DNA from: Protostelium mycophagum
Lineage: Eukaryota > Evosea > Variosea > Protosteliida > Protosteliaceae
Direction: 5' to 3'
DNA length: 28,540 nt
NCBI GenBank assembly: GCA_002081555.1
Contig: KV921185.1
Location: 1 to 28,540, forward strand
Part shown: positions 10,132 through 19,908 of the stretch, in pieces
Layout of the letters: every line of letters starts with the position of its first letter
Numbering within the stretch: position 1 is the first letter of the stretch
The notes under the pieces: generated by a model
What the model saw: only the letters and a program-made list of their open reading frames with translations
What the model was told of the DNA's origin: nothing
Databases searched by the model: none
Position numbers and translations under genes: made by a program

Positions 10132-10363
10132 GCTCGAACCACCAACGATCAAAAAAGAAGGAGAAATGAATGAGAAAGAGCTGGGCAATTTTGAAGCGTA
10201 AAGGCACCGTCGAGTGATGATCTGATAAAAAGAGGAGTGTCTGTGTCTTTGTGCCGCGCGATTTTCCCGCCAAAATTGGTTCATCTGATTTTGAGATTTG
10301 ATCTTTTCGAGGATTTGATTTCAATCGCATCAGACCGGCAGAGTCTTCTCAAAACGACAGAGA
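10132..10363. promoter_or_regulatory. Intergenic region with a perfect E2F-like site
   Basis: TTTTCCCGCCAAAA at 10262-10275 matches the E2F/DP consensus on both strands and lies 89 bp before the ATG of the next reading frame. The rest shows no coding structure. E2F control is an inference from the motif only. Confidence 0.45.
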
Positions 10364-10711
10364 ATGGGTGATGATATTGACGATGAAGATCAAGACGTGA
10401 GTATGACCCATACATATGTTGTATTCTTGAGGAAATTTAGAATCGAAAAACCATATGATGTCCTCCTCATCGAACCAAATTATGAATTTGATCATTTCGT
10501 TCATATTACTCATCGTATGAAGTTGGCTGCCTCTGGTGAGGTCGTCCGTCGATTCATTGGAGGTCGAGTCACACACAAACAACGCATCATGCTGATCAAA
10601 ACGACAAGAAAAGCACTTGACACAGCAGACCTTCCTCTCTTCAAGCTTCCTCATCCAAAGCGAGGTGATCCCTTCACCCATAATTCCCTTTTTTACATAT
10701 CTTATTCATAA
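10364..10711 (+). CDS. Unrecognised reading frame, exon structure uncertain
   Basis: An ATG at 10364 opens a 115-codon frame: an acidic start MGDDIDDEDQD, then a charged part that includes GEVVRRFIGGRVTHKQRIM. The sequence after codon 11 looks like a 44-nt intron (GTGAGT..TTTAG), but removing it leads quickly to a stop. Keeping it, or removing 10397-10522, preserves the frame. After KRG at about 10665 there is a donor-like GTGATC, so the last codons are probably not coding. I do not recognise the protein, and it is not the missing N-terminus of RNase H2B as far as I can judge. An E2F-like site lies upstream. Confidence 0.35.
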   Translation: MGDDIDDEDQDVSMTHTYVVFLRKFRIEKPYDVLLIEPNYEFDHFVHITHRMKLAASGEVVRRFIGGRVTHKQRIMLIKTTRKALDTADLPLFKLPHPKRGDPFTHNSLFYISYS

Positions 10712-10779
10712 ATCCAAATTTTCCGGTGAGCAGTATCTTTGCGCTTGGGGCAATACTTTAGTCAGTGACGTGAAAACAG

Positions 10780-10851
10780 AGACGAAGTTATTGCTAATTG
10801 AAAACTACATCCAAGCCTCGCGCCCACCAACGGTGTGCGCAATTTTTGGAA
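10780..10851 (+). repeat. 72-bp repeated segment, copy 1
   Basis: The sequence starting AGACGAAGTTATTGCTAATT is repeated at 11534-11605 with about two substitutions. The segment between the copies contains the assembly gap. Both copies carry GCGCCCACCAAYGGTGTGCG. Function unknown. Confidence 0.85.
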
Positions 10852-11394
10852 ACACCCCGAAAAATATAAAGACAAACATCTAACAGAAAATGAAGTTCAG
10901 CAAAAAAGCCATAACATGAGTGTCTCCTTCTTCGCGGCCTGGACAACTCTGTCTTTTTGCGCAGCGGACTCAAATCCCACTTGCGGAAAGAGGTGCCAAG
11001 AGTTGATCGGAACGGTGCCAGATTTTCACAGCATTTCGCAAAACCCTGGGGAAAGAGCTATTTTGTCAATAATAGCTTGGCTTTGGTGGCCAACAGCATT
11101 TGTAAATCCTAGACCGAACTTTCTTGGCCAACCTGCCATCGTGTTGATCGGAACTTCCGAAGTTTTAAAGGTGGTGTTTCCGACATGTGACAAGCAAAAT
11201 TTCGAATCATCGAGTGAGGTTTCAAGTATAAGGAGCAAATTTCCAGCTCACTTGCACGGTTGCTTACCGCAAAGGAGAACTTGCTCTCACGGAATCCTTC
11301 TTTGACAGTTCGTCACGCGAAAAGGGCTTCAACTTTCTGGTGCACCCAGTTTCCCTCGTCCATCTATCATTCTTCAACTTCATAGACACACAAG
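10852..11394. other. Unassigned region before the gap
   Basis: A plus-strand frame from ATG 10916 runs about 130 codons with a Cys-containing start (MSVSFFAAWTTLSFCAAD), but it has no intron support, motif or family match. The last 100 bp before 11395 are pyrimidine-rich and may be the promoter and 5' UTR of the secreted protein. Confidence 0.35.
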
Positions 11395-11433
11395 ATGCGT
11401 GCCTCCTTCCTTTTCTTCCTTTTGATTGCTGCA
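11395..11433 (+). CDS. Start of a secreted protein, cut by the assembly gap
   Basis: ATG at 11395 begins MRASFLFFLLIAA, a textbook signal-peptide start (one basic residue followed by a hydrophobic core), in the context CACACAAG before the ATG. The next base is N. The mature protein cannot be seen, and nothing recognisable continues it on the other side of the gap. Confidence 0.5.
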
Positions 11434-11533
11434 NNNNNNNNNNNNNNNNNNNNNNNNNNNNNNNNNNNNNNNNNNNNNNNNNNNNNNNNNNNNNNNNNNN
11501 NNNNNNNNNNNNNNNNNNNNNNNNNNNNNNNNN
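11434..11533. other. Assembly gap of 100 N
   Basis: Exactly 100 N, the usual placeholder for a gap of unknown size. The right flank begins inside the second copy of the 72-bp repeat, so the repeat probably broke the assembly. Any ORF drawn across it is meaningless. Confidence 0.98.
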
Positions 11534-11605
11534 AGACGAAGTTATTTCTAATTGAAAACTACATCCAAGCCTCGCGCCCACCAATGGTGTGCGCAATTTT
11601 TGGAA
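11534..11605 (+). repeat. 72-bp repeated segment, copy 2
   Basis: This is the second copy of the segment at 10780-10851, starting directly at the gap edge, so its true left end is unknown. After GGAA the two copies diverge. Confidence 0.85.
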
Positions 11606-11673
11606 CAACACCCCCAAATAATTAATGTAAAAATATGTATAAATAATTTCTAAGAGGTGGAAACATTCTGTAG

Positions 11674-12794
11674 CATTTCGGAGGGAAAATTGTTGGAAGT
11701 GAGCCGGGTTTGCGAAAAGCCTTGCTCTTGGTTCATCGACAATTATATCCAAAAAGGTGATGTCTAAGTGTAAGCATCTAGTTATTGATCGAGGAAGACG
11801 GCAGCATCTTTGTGTTTTCTCCTGTGGATCCATTATTCTATATGGTCCGGCTGTTGCAATATCATGCAAAGAGGGTGAGCTCACCCTGCACATGAAGAAA
11901 GCTCATCATCTTGGCAGGGAAATGATGCGGGGATCTTTTGTACGTTCTCTCAGATGATCTCTGATTCCTCCTACGATGGTTACGCAAAGTTGAACCTTTT
12001 GGAGCCCAAACCCAACCTGAAGCTCTTGTGTGACACCAATGGTGTGCTTTTTCATTCTTCATCATCACTTTCATCATATTGCGAAAAGTCTTCATAAAGA
12101 TGATGTCTTTCTGAAAGTCTTAGAAACGATGGGTGAGACGATGTACAGATTGAACGAGGAGAAATTGACCCAGTGGCTGTGTTGTAAAGTTGATGCTATT
12201 GCTGACAAATTGAAAGAAGCAAACATGGACTTGTCGAGGTGATATACATAATTCTCAGTTCGAAATATAAAATTAATCTTTTTTGAGCAAAAAAATTCCA
12301 AGAACCTCAGGGTTTTGAATTTTTGCAGCTCAGCCCGTGCGTCTGGCTTCAAATCTTCCAAACCAAAAGTGAACACTGAAGGTGAGTAGCATCTCTAAAA
12401 GATTCTTCCGCTCATACGAGCAGAACAACTGATAAGAAATGCCCTCGGATTTGTCTCAGAATATGCAAGTCCCGAGTTAATGGTCACAATCGCAAAGGAA
12501 TACGGGTGAAAGTTTTGCATTTCACTGATGATATTGATGTTTATCAGCATTGAAGGTTACGGCAAGCAGGCGATTGTTCACGCGGACTCCGTGCCTCGGT
12601 CCGAGAAAAGGTCGATTTACGACGACGATGATGACGAAGTTAAGAAGAGTGCGTCGCCAGCGAAGGTGAGGATGTAACGATAACGGAGAATAAATAGTTT
12701 GCAGAAGCAGAGGCGCAGTGTGGGACAGGCGAAGCTGGCCAAAGTGGACACATCTAAGATGAGCAAGATTTCTGGCTTCTTCACGAAAAAATAA
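11674..12794 (+). CDS. RNASEH2B: Ribonuclease H2 subunit B, N-terminal exons missing
   Basis: Eight exons are placed: 11674-11761, 11794-11874, 11918-12041, 12100-12238, 12329-12381, 12460-12505, 12548-12665, 12705-12794. The protein shows LLEVSRVCEKPCSWFIDNYI, then SIFVFSPVDPLFYM (the family's PVDPLF core), the helical region ending in LTQWLCCKVDAIADKL, a second block (YASPELMVTIAKEYG), an acidic linker and a Lys-rich end. The last residues MSKISGFFTKK form a PCNA-interacting motif at the same place as in human RNASEH2B. The complex removes ribonucleotides from DNA; subunit B tethers it to PCNA. The first exon starts in phase 2 after a TAG acceptor, so at least one exon with the first ~60 residues is missing, probably in or before the gap. 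The 32-nt intron 11762-11793 has a weak donor (GTCTAAG). Confidence 0.85.
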
Positions 12795-13275
12795 AAAGGC
12801 GTTTGAGGAGCATTTGAAAAACGAATTACAGCATAGAAAGAACGGACCAAGTTACAGCGAATGATTTTTTCAGTTATTGAACGCAAAAAGCGTGGCAATC
12901 TTGCAAAGGTGCAATGCTGACTCAAAATGCTGTACGAAGATGTACTTCAACTTGTCATCAAAGCGGTAAGATACCAGCCTTAATTCAACTTCCACTGGCA
13001 GACATAGACTGGAAAGATCAAGGTAACGTCTTTGGTTTGCGAGAGTTGGTGATGCATCCTCTTTGAACGTCCTTTTGGCACTGAGCATGGCTCAAAAGAA
13101 GAATACAACACCATATGAATTGTGTCTTTTTTCATTGATGAGGCCTCTGTACCAGCTCATACATATCTAAAGAGACCGAACAAAATCGGAACACTTCATG
13201 GTACTCGAAGAGGTATTCAAGAACAGCAACAAAGACGAATAAATTTTCGCACTATGTATTTATTGGCTCATAAAT
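12795..13275. other. Region with a degraded gene fragment
   Basis: There is no intact gene. The segment 12897-13010 resembles the reverse strand at about 26545-26650 and holds an MLYEDVLQ-like reading with a frameshift relative to the other copy, plus a 26-nt insertion. The reverse-strand frame 12870-13088 lies over the same segment. Confidence 0.45.
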
Positions 13276-13560
13276 TCATTCAGAAACTTTTCCACAGCAG
13301 AAAGCTTCAATTGCCTGCGGCTTCTTGGGTCGCAGAATGACCACAAGTCCGACATCATTTGTTCTTTTGCTTGGGCTTTTTGCATCTGAGATTTGTCAGA
13401 TCAACAGGAGGATCGCGAATGACTTCAATTGTCAGCAGAGCTGAAAGTGACGAGATATACTTCGTGGTTTGGAGCCATTTGTATTTCACTTGGCTTTTTG
13501 CATTGAAAAAAGATTACTGTGATTTCCATCAGACGACAGTTTGTTGCTGATTTTTCACGA
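13275..13560 (-). other. Possible small reverse-strand gene, reading unresolved
   Basis: On the minus strand several short stretches look coding but in different frames: MEITVIFFQCKKPSEIQ from about 13532, LLTIEVIRDPPVDLTNLRC ending KPKQKNK and TGA near 13335, and VGLVVILRPKKPQAIEAF ending near 13276 with AATAAA about 20 nt later. A GT..CTCAG intron can be drawn, but no combination gives one clean model. The gene would lie downstream of the MYND gene on the same strand. No family recognised. Confidence 0.25.
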
Positions 13561-13647
13561 CCAAAAAACCCCATTGTCGACACAACAATCACGGTTTATC
13601 TAAAACTTAGAAGACTAACCATATCTGCAGTGAAGCAAAAGAAACAT

Positions 13648-14349
13648 CTAAACGGATTCAAGTATTTCGCGACTTTGCCAATCTGAAAAAATTACATGAA
13701 GATTCTTCACCTCAAAAAATTCCTGAGGAGGCTCTGCCACACTGTCTCCATATTCCTCTGCAAAGACAGCCCTCAGATTATCTACTGACAATGTACTGTC
13801 TACCAACGCCATAGACATTGCTGTTGCAAAACTTTCAGAATCTGCCACAGAGAGCTCAGCCTGTACACGTTAAGAAAACGTGAAGGTCTCGGTATTCACG
13901 TACGGTCAGAGTGCTGTCGAATTTATTCCATAACTTTCTGGCAGTAATGAGGGGGTCTTCATCTTCACCACTGACTTCCTACGATATTTTAAATTTTGAA
14001 TCTCCCGCCAAAATATGTAACTCACTCTGGCGGGTGTATTCTTGCCAGGATTGTCTTGAGATTTTAATGTGTCTTCTAAGATTTTGTGTCCCTCTTGAAA
14101 TTGTTTGCATTCCTCCTTGTGTCGCTTCCAATCTTGTACCTGATGTTCTCTTCCGCAGTATCCTCTACGATTGATCAGATAAAAGATCGATGTTGTTGTT
14201 TACCTGATCAAACATTGTGAACAGCGGAGTATCTGTAAAGATTGATATTTCATTTTATGCTACAGTCATACCTTCTCTGAATTGCCACATACATGGCATT
14301 TTTCATCTCTCTGGCGTGGCAGCCCTCGGCTGAAGCTTCGTTTTGTCAT
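13648..14349 (-). CDS. MYND zinc-finger protein
   Basis: Five exons read on the minus strand (14272-14349, 14204-14232, 14026-14164, 13904-13978, 13648-13860) give 177 residues with introns of 39-47 nt. Residues about 18-55 are a complete MYND finger with the Cys/His pattern CHVCGN..CSQC..YCGREHQ..DWKRHKEEC, split over three exons. MYND fingers bind short proline-containing peptides in co-repressors and methyltransferase-associated proteins. The rest is acidic and helical (LITARKLWNKFDSTLT and further) with no SET domain, so it is not an SMYD enzyme. The C-terminus is less sure: a 28-nt GTGAAG..TTTCAG could be an intron near 13688, which would change the last residues. The start codon faces the USP40 gene 226 bp away, so a shared promoter is likely. 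Confidence 0.82.
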
Positions 14350-14575
14350 TTCACCATTTTGATCATGTGTACTCACTCATTATTGTGTGTCTTTCCGGCT
14401 CGAGGAATCCCTAACATTGTTAGACGTTGTTTGTGATGGTTATCGCAATGTCCCCAAGATATGGACGGCCCGATTCGCTGAAGAAGGATCTGGCACAATT
14501 CGCAGACCGCGACTCATTCGGCGAAGAGAAGGCATCCTATCCTTTCATGATCAGAAAGCATCAGAAAGAAAGGAT
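14350..14575. promoter_or_regulatory. Divergent promoter between MYND and USP40 genes
   Basis: This 226-bp interval lies between opposite start codons. The USP40 frame stays open upstream to 14387 without an ATG at its head, so it is read as 5' UTR. The USP40 start at 14576 is supported by the family-typical DLFEEE just after it. Confidence 0.55.
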
Positions 14576-17500
14576 ATGAGCTTGTTGAGTGATCTGTTTG
14601 AAGAAGAGACGGACTTGGGCGACGTAGGTGCTCCGGCATTGAAGACAAAATACAGACCTGGACCCAAACAAAGACCAAGACCAACACACGGATATGTTGG
14701 TCTCGCAAACCAGTAAGTTACGAGGATCGTAGTGGAAGACATCCTTTATTAGTCCTCTTTGTGTTACAAATCATAGCCTGATTACTTGCCAGAGGAGCCA
14801 CCTGTTACTTGAACAGTCTCATACAATGTATGTATATGGTGAGATTGTAAATCGACATCACGCGGCGTGACTTACATTCTTCAGACACCAGAACTAAGAA
14901 AAGCTATATACGACCTCACACCAGACGTTCTTGGTGTAGAAAACAAACCAGTCGAAAATGTACAGGTTTGTACAAACCTATTCAGACAACAGTTCTGTTC
15001 TCATTCTTTGCAGAATAAAGACATCAAGACAGCTGATATCTCCAAATTGAAGAAGGCATACTCTCCCATTTTTGGTAATCATCATGCTTCAATCTTGTTC
15101 TGATGTGATTTTAGATGAGATAAAAAAGGACAATCCTTTTGTCCTCTCTTTGATGAACATGGGCTTTGATGAGGCACTTGCAAGACGAGCTGTTGTGAGA
15201 CACACGGGTTCTTCAGACATAGAAGCCATGGTGATGTGGTGTCTCGGCCCAGAGGCAGAGAGTAATGACGTGTCCACACTGGCCGCTGCAGACATGGCAC
15301 AGATGACCGAGGCTTTTGAGGACAGCTTTTGGAGTTTTGGTGATGGTAATCTTTACATATTAGAAGTGGTGATGACATTTTATAGACAATAAAAAGAAGG
15401 ATGTACAATCGCATGTTGAAGAGAAACAAGAAGTGCAGAGAGTGGAAGAACCGAAAGAGACATCTACAGATGTCGCAGAGACAAAGCCGAAGAAACCTTT
15501 CCTCAAAGTATGATATCTTAGAATCTCAAAAAATTAAAAAATCAGGTACCATATGAGTTACAGAGATTATTCGCTCGTCTACAATCACTAGACACATACC
15601 AAGTCACAACAGAAGATTTGACAAAGAGTTTTGGTTGGAGCGGTAAGTTAACGCGGAAGGAGGCGGTAATTAACGTGATATTTTTAGGATCTGAGGTGTA
15701 CGACCAACACGACGTTCACGAATTGAACCGCCTTTTATTTGACGCGATAGAGAGGTTTGTCTGCGAAATTTCAACGAGATTTCGCTGAAAATATCAGGTC
15801 ATTACAACGCACGGACAGAAAAGACATCATAAGTGATTTGTACAGAGGCACACTGGTCAACAAAATCATTTGTGACACATGCAAGAGTGAGTCTGTCTCG
15901 TTGTAGATGCTCCAAAATGATTGCTGAATTTTCTAGGAACGAGCGCCAGAGACGAACATTTTCAAGATGTTACGTTAATCGTGAGAGGTTTAAACTCCGT
16001 GGAGCAAAGTTTGGAGTCACTCGTCACCATGGAGCTATTGAACAAAGACAATCAATACTTTTGTGAAGGTTGTCAATCACGACAAGACGCTTATAAAGGT
16101 GAGTATTTACGGTAGTTGACGTGGATACTTGCGGTAATTAATGAGATAAGGAATGGAGTTCAAAAGTCTTCCACCTATATTGATTTTTTCGCTGGGAAGA
16201 TTTGAGTACGACTGGCAAGAAGACAAACGCAAAAAGGTAATTATTTCACCGATTTTAAATCCTAGAAGCCGAAGATGTAGATCGTGTAATCTGCTGATCA
16301 TTTATTATTCTGACGTGAATAGATCTCTGGCAAATTTGAATACCCCCTGGTACTAGATATGAATCCTTATACTGAAAACAGAAGACAAGATCTACACACG
16401 ATGATGTCATCTAAAGAGGTGGATCTACAATCACCAGATCTGTACGAATTATTCGCGGTTGTGATCCACTCTGGTGGAGCATATGGAGGACATTACCACA
16501 CATACATCAGATCTATGTCCGAGTCAAATGACGTGAGTGTCACGTGTCATTCTGACTGACACTTGTCAATTCTGACATTCATGTCAATATCTGACATTTG
16601 GCAGGAGGAAGAAGACGAAGAAGATTCTATGGGTGGAAATTCACTGAGGAAAAAGGGGCTGAGCAGTGGTGTCTGGCTCGATTTTGACGATTCTTCTGTA
16701 AACAAAATCAGGACCGGTAAATTAGCATCACAATTTGGTGGTGCAGGAGAGAGTGCATGTATCCTCTACAACTTATTTTTTATTTTTCGAAAAATCCTTG
16801 ACTTTGAAGATATGTTGGTGTACAGAAAGGCAACATTGAATGGAAAAGAGGTTCCCACCGTCCCTAGTTATTTATCCGAGGAGATTTCACGTGAAAATGA
16901 CAAGATGAGAGAGGACAGGGAGAGGGCAGAGGTGGAGGAAAACCAAATCTCCATCAGGATAGTATCTCCCAAAGACGTAATATTTTTGCATCTACAACGC
17001 GCTGACCGTGCTCAGGTCACGTTAACTGAGCAGAAACGCTTTGAGATGACAAACAGCGGCACATACAGCATTTCAAATGAGGAAGACGAAATCAAAGTGG
17101 ATAAGCGTATCACCACTGGAAAATTCCTGGAGTTAATTAGAAATTTGAATCCAAACCTGCCCGAAGACTTTACGCCCAGGACAGAGATGTACATATCCGG
17201 CCCCGCCGGTCAACGGGAGGTGAGATTTCGCCGAAATTTCGCGGTTTTATTCTAATGAAATGCAGCTGAAGGTGGTGAGAGGTGTCAACATGGAGGAGGG
17301 GAAGACCCTGTCAGATTTGGGACTTTCAGACCATTGTATTTTGATGTTGTGGAACGGTAAAGATATCAATGGAGAGCCTTGGGATGGAGAAGGTTCAGTC
17401 ATAGAAGTGGAGGTAATATTCTATTTATAGCTCATCATTCGCATATCCCTTCAGATATTTCTAAAGTGAACAAAAATCATTTACTGAGGGAACAGGTGAG

Positions 17501-19730
17501 ATGGCGAGACGAGACTGAAGAGTACAATGCCAAAGTAAACATCCGAGACACCTTCTCCATCTCTCAACTGTTGGAGACTGTATCACAAAGGACAAACATA
17601 CCCGTGATGGAGCTGGAGATTAACGCCAACGGAAGGAGCATCGTCACCCAAAAATCCGCTGGGACTTTGCAACAGTGGAGCATAAGTGACGGTTCAGTCC
17701 TCAGAGCAAAGAAGGTGGGTTTTGGCGGGAAAAGCGACGATATTTGGCGGGAAAATGACTTGTACAGGGGTCAGGAGAGGAGAGACACGCGTCGACACAC
17801 GCTGACACCAAGGTATTTGAAATACCAGTCATCATTCAACTACCGCATCTCCCCGCCACAACCGTCTCTGTAGAGGTGATTTCGACGAAATTTCTGCCAA
17901 TTTTCTGATGATGTACAGGCGGATATGTTGACTACAATAGACGAATTGAAGGACAAAGTTTTGTATAAGATGAAAGAACAACCAAAAGACGCTTCACGCA
18001 CTCGTATCGCGAGGTGAAATATTATTTTAGAATCCCACTATTCTTTACCTTGAGAGTTGACCGTTGTAGATTGAAGGACGGAAAGGTGATGCAGACCTAT
18101 GAAGAAGGTCTCAAAAATTTGAGAGAAGTCGCATGGGAATATGACGACACACTCGCGCTGGTTGTCAGCCAGCAGCTCAACCCGATGATCAATGTCAGAT
18201 TCCTCCTAATCAAAGACGGAAGGGTAAGATATCCTATTTTTATGCATGAGATATCTTTTCTTCGGCTGCAGACAACAATACTGAAAACCTTTTCAAAACG
18301 ATGAGATGATTGGGTATGATATCTTACTCTGTACAGCCAGTAAAAGACGAAGAACAGGTCATCAGTGTACACCGAGAATCTTCGGTCTACGATTTGTGAG
18401 TTGATTCTTATCAACATAAAATACCACGATTTTTAATTGTGGGATGTGCTGTCAGTGAATAACTGCCAAGACCAATCAACTCAAACTATGATAGGAAGAT
18501 AAGCATGGCGGGACTCTGCTTTAAAGAAGGAGAGAGGATGCGCATCAGGAAGACCGACATCATGTATGAGTCTGCCGGTGATCTCATCACAGATGAGGAG
18601 CAAAGCGTAGAAGGTGCCGGAATCTCTGACGACACACTCGTCTGGCTTGAGGAAGGCCGAGTCAGTGAGATTTCAACGAAATATCATCTGACACTTGACA
18701 GGTACCTGTCAAAGGTCAGATCAGAATCTTCCCACAGAGATACAGAACCAGTCAGACGGACAGTTCGAAATTTCCATTCGTCTCGGCCTCTTTATTCTAC
18801 CAATGGAGCACTATGAGGCTGTCATGTGATGAAGGATCTGCTGTAGATAACACCAACCCTATAGACATAGACCAGAATACCTCTGTAGACGCGTTCAGTG
18901 AATGTCTCTCCACACAAAGAGATTTTCGAAACGTGAGTGTCTCAAAGATTATATTCGTTGAAAATGTGAAGGTGGAACCGGATTGCTTGCGGTTGTGGAA
19001 GGGCGACAAACTGTTGAAGAATCCAACTTTCACTCTGAAGAAATGCAACGTGAACGACAATACAAATATAACAGTGGAAGTTCTAAACACACCTCTCGTC
19101 GTGCCAGAGACATGTCTACTATTATTCGTGCAACGTAGACAGGTGAGATTTTTCGTCAAGAAATTGTGAGGTTGGATTGAAAATATGACAGACGTCACGT
19201 GAGGCATTTGCCAGGGCTTATCCTCTGGTTGTAGATGGGTCGATCACATTACCCGCACTAAAACAGAAGATCTTGGAGATGTCAGATCTTACACAAGTGT
19301 CAGATCTACAGATGTTCCGTCTGGGCCGTTACGACGGCACTTGGCTCGATGTAGATAAGCTGGAATCTTCCAAGAAAGATTCCAAACCAAAGAACAACAC
19401 AGAAAACACCAAGTCCAAGTCAGGAACCAAAAACGATTCGGAGAACAAAAGGGACGAGACAATCAAAGGCAAACTTCTCGCTTTCAAAGACGGAGGTAGG
19501 CTCTTCACGATGTATCTAAAAATAGAACTGAAGTCGTGGTAGATGTGATTGTGTGGCGTGGAAAAGATGAAGACCCAGAGGATAAGGATAAATTCTGGGA
19601 GAAGGCAGCAGTGAAGACAGCGACGGCAGAAAAGAGGAGCAGCCGATGGAACAGCGACGAGGGAGGGGCCTCTTATACCAGAGCGAAACCTAGAGAGGCA
19701 GTCCTGTCCATCAATTTGGATTTTGAATGA
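14576..19730 (+). CDS. USP40: USP40-like ubiquitin-specific protease with an inserted UBA domain
   Basis: Twenty-five exons give 1264 residues (human USP40: 1235). Exons begin at 14576, 14793, 14885, 15014, 15115, 15386, 15546, 15688, 15798, 15937, 16151, 16323, 16605, 16810, 17016, 17266, 17496, 17768, 17919, 18070, 18337, 18495, 18702, 19192 and 19543; the stop is at 19728-19730. The start MSLLSDLFEEE fits the family. The catalytic Cys is Cys50 in QGATCYLNSL and the His is about His450 in GGAYGGHYHTYI. The acidic box is WLDFDDSSV near 487-495. Two CxxC pairs (CDTC, CEGC) form the zinc site. Between the Cys box and LQRLFARLQ lies a UBA domain (about 112-158: MNMGFDEALARRAV) plus a charged linker. 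The long C-terminal part is a series of ubiquitin-like domains ending LSINLDFE, as in USP40. All junction phases agree. It removes ubiquitin from unknown substrates. Confidence 0.93.
15115..15345 (+). other. Exon encoding the inserted UBA domain of USP40
   Basis: Residues about 109-185 carry FVLSLMNMGFDEALARRAVV, then SSDIEAMVMWCL, the typical three-helix UBA with its MGF loop. UBA domains bind ubiquitin. In USP5/USP13 UBA domains also interrupt the catalytic domain, but USP40 of animals, as I know it, has none here. Confidence 0.85.
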
Positions 19731-19908
19731 AATGTTTGATGATTCGTCCCGCTTTTCCTATGTCTGTATTTCTATAAATTTTATTGTCGCTCTTGTCGTT
19801 GATCTGTTGGAATCTTTCAAAAATCACAATGAGAGTATTAAGAAGATAATTATGTGGGATCTTCTTGATCACAAATTAAGAAGATAATCACACTTTCATT
19901 AAATGTAA
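19731..19908. other. Convergent 3' region between USP40 and RWD-F-box genes
   Basis: The 178 bp between two stop codons must hold both polyadenylation sites. A short direct repeat, ATTAAGAAGATAAT, occurs twice (about 19837 and 19876). No other feature was seen. Confidence 0.5.

Noticed and set aside
11264-11893. Long ORFs crossing the N gap
   Set aside because: They run through 100 N and have no meaning.
12870-13088. Reverse-strand ORF of 72 codons with an F-box-like LPVEVELRLVSY
   Set aside because: It lies over the dispersed fragment shared with 26545-26650, where the matching frame is full of stops; the F-box resemblance is too weak.
14387-14575. Upstream extension of the USP40 frame
   Set aside because: It has no ATG at its head, and the family N-terminus (DLFEEE) follows directly after the ATG at 14576.
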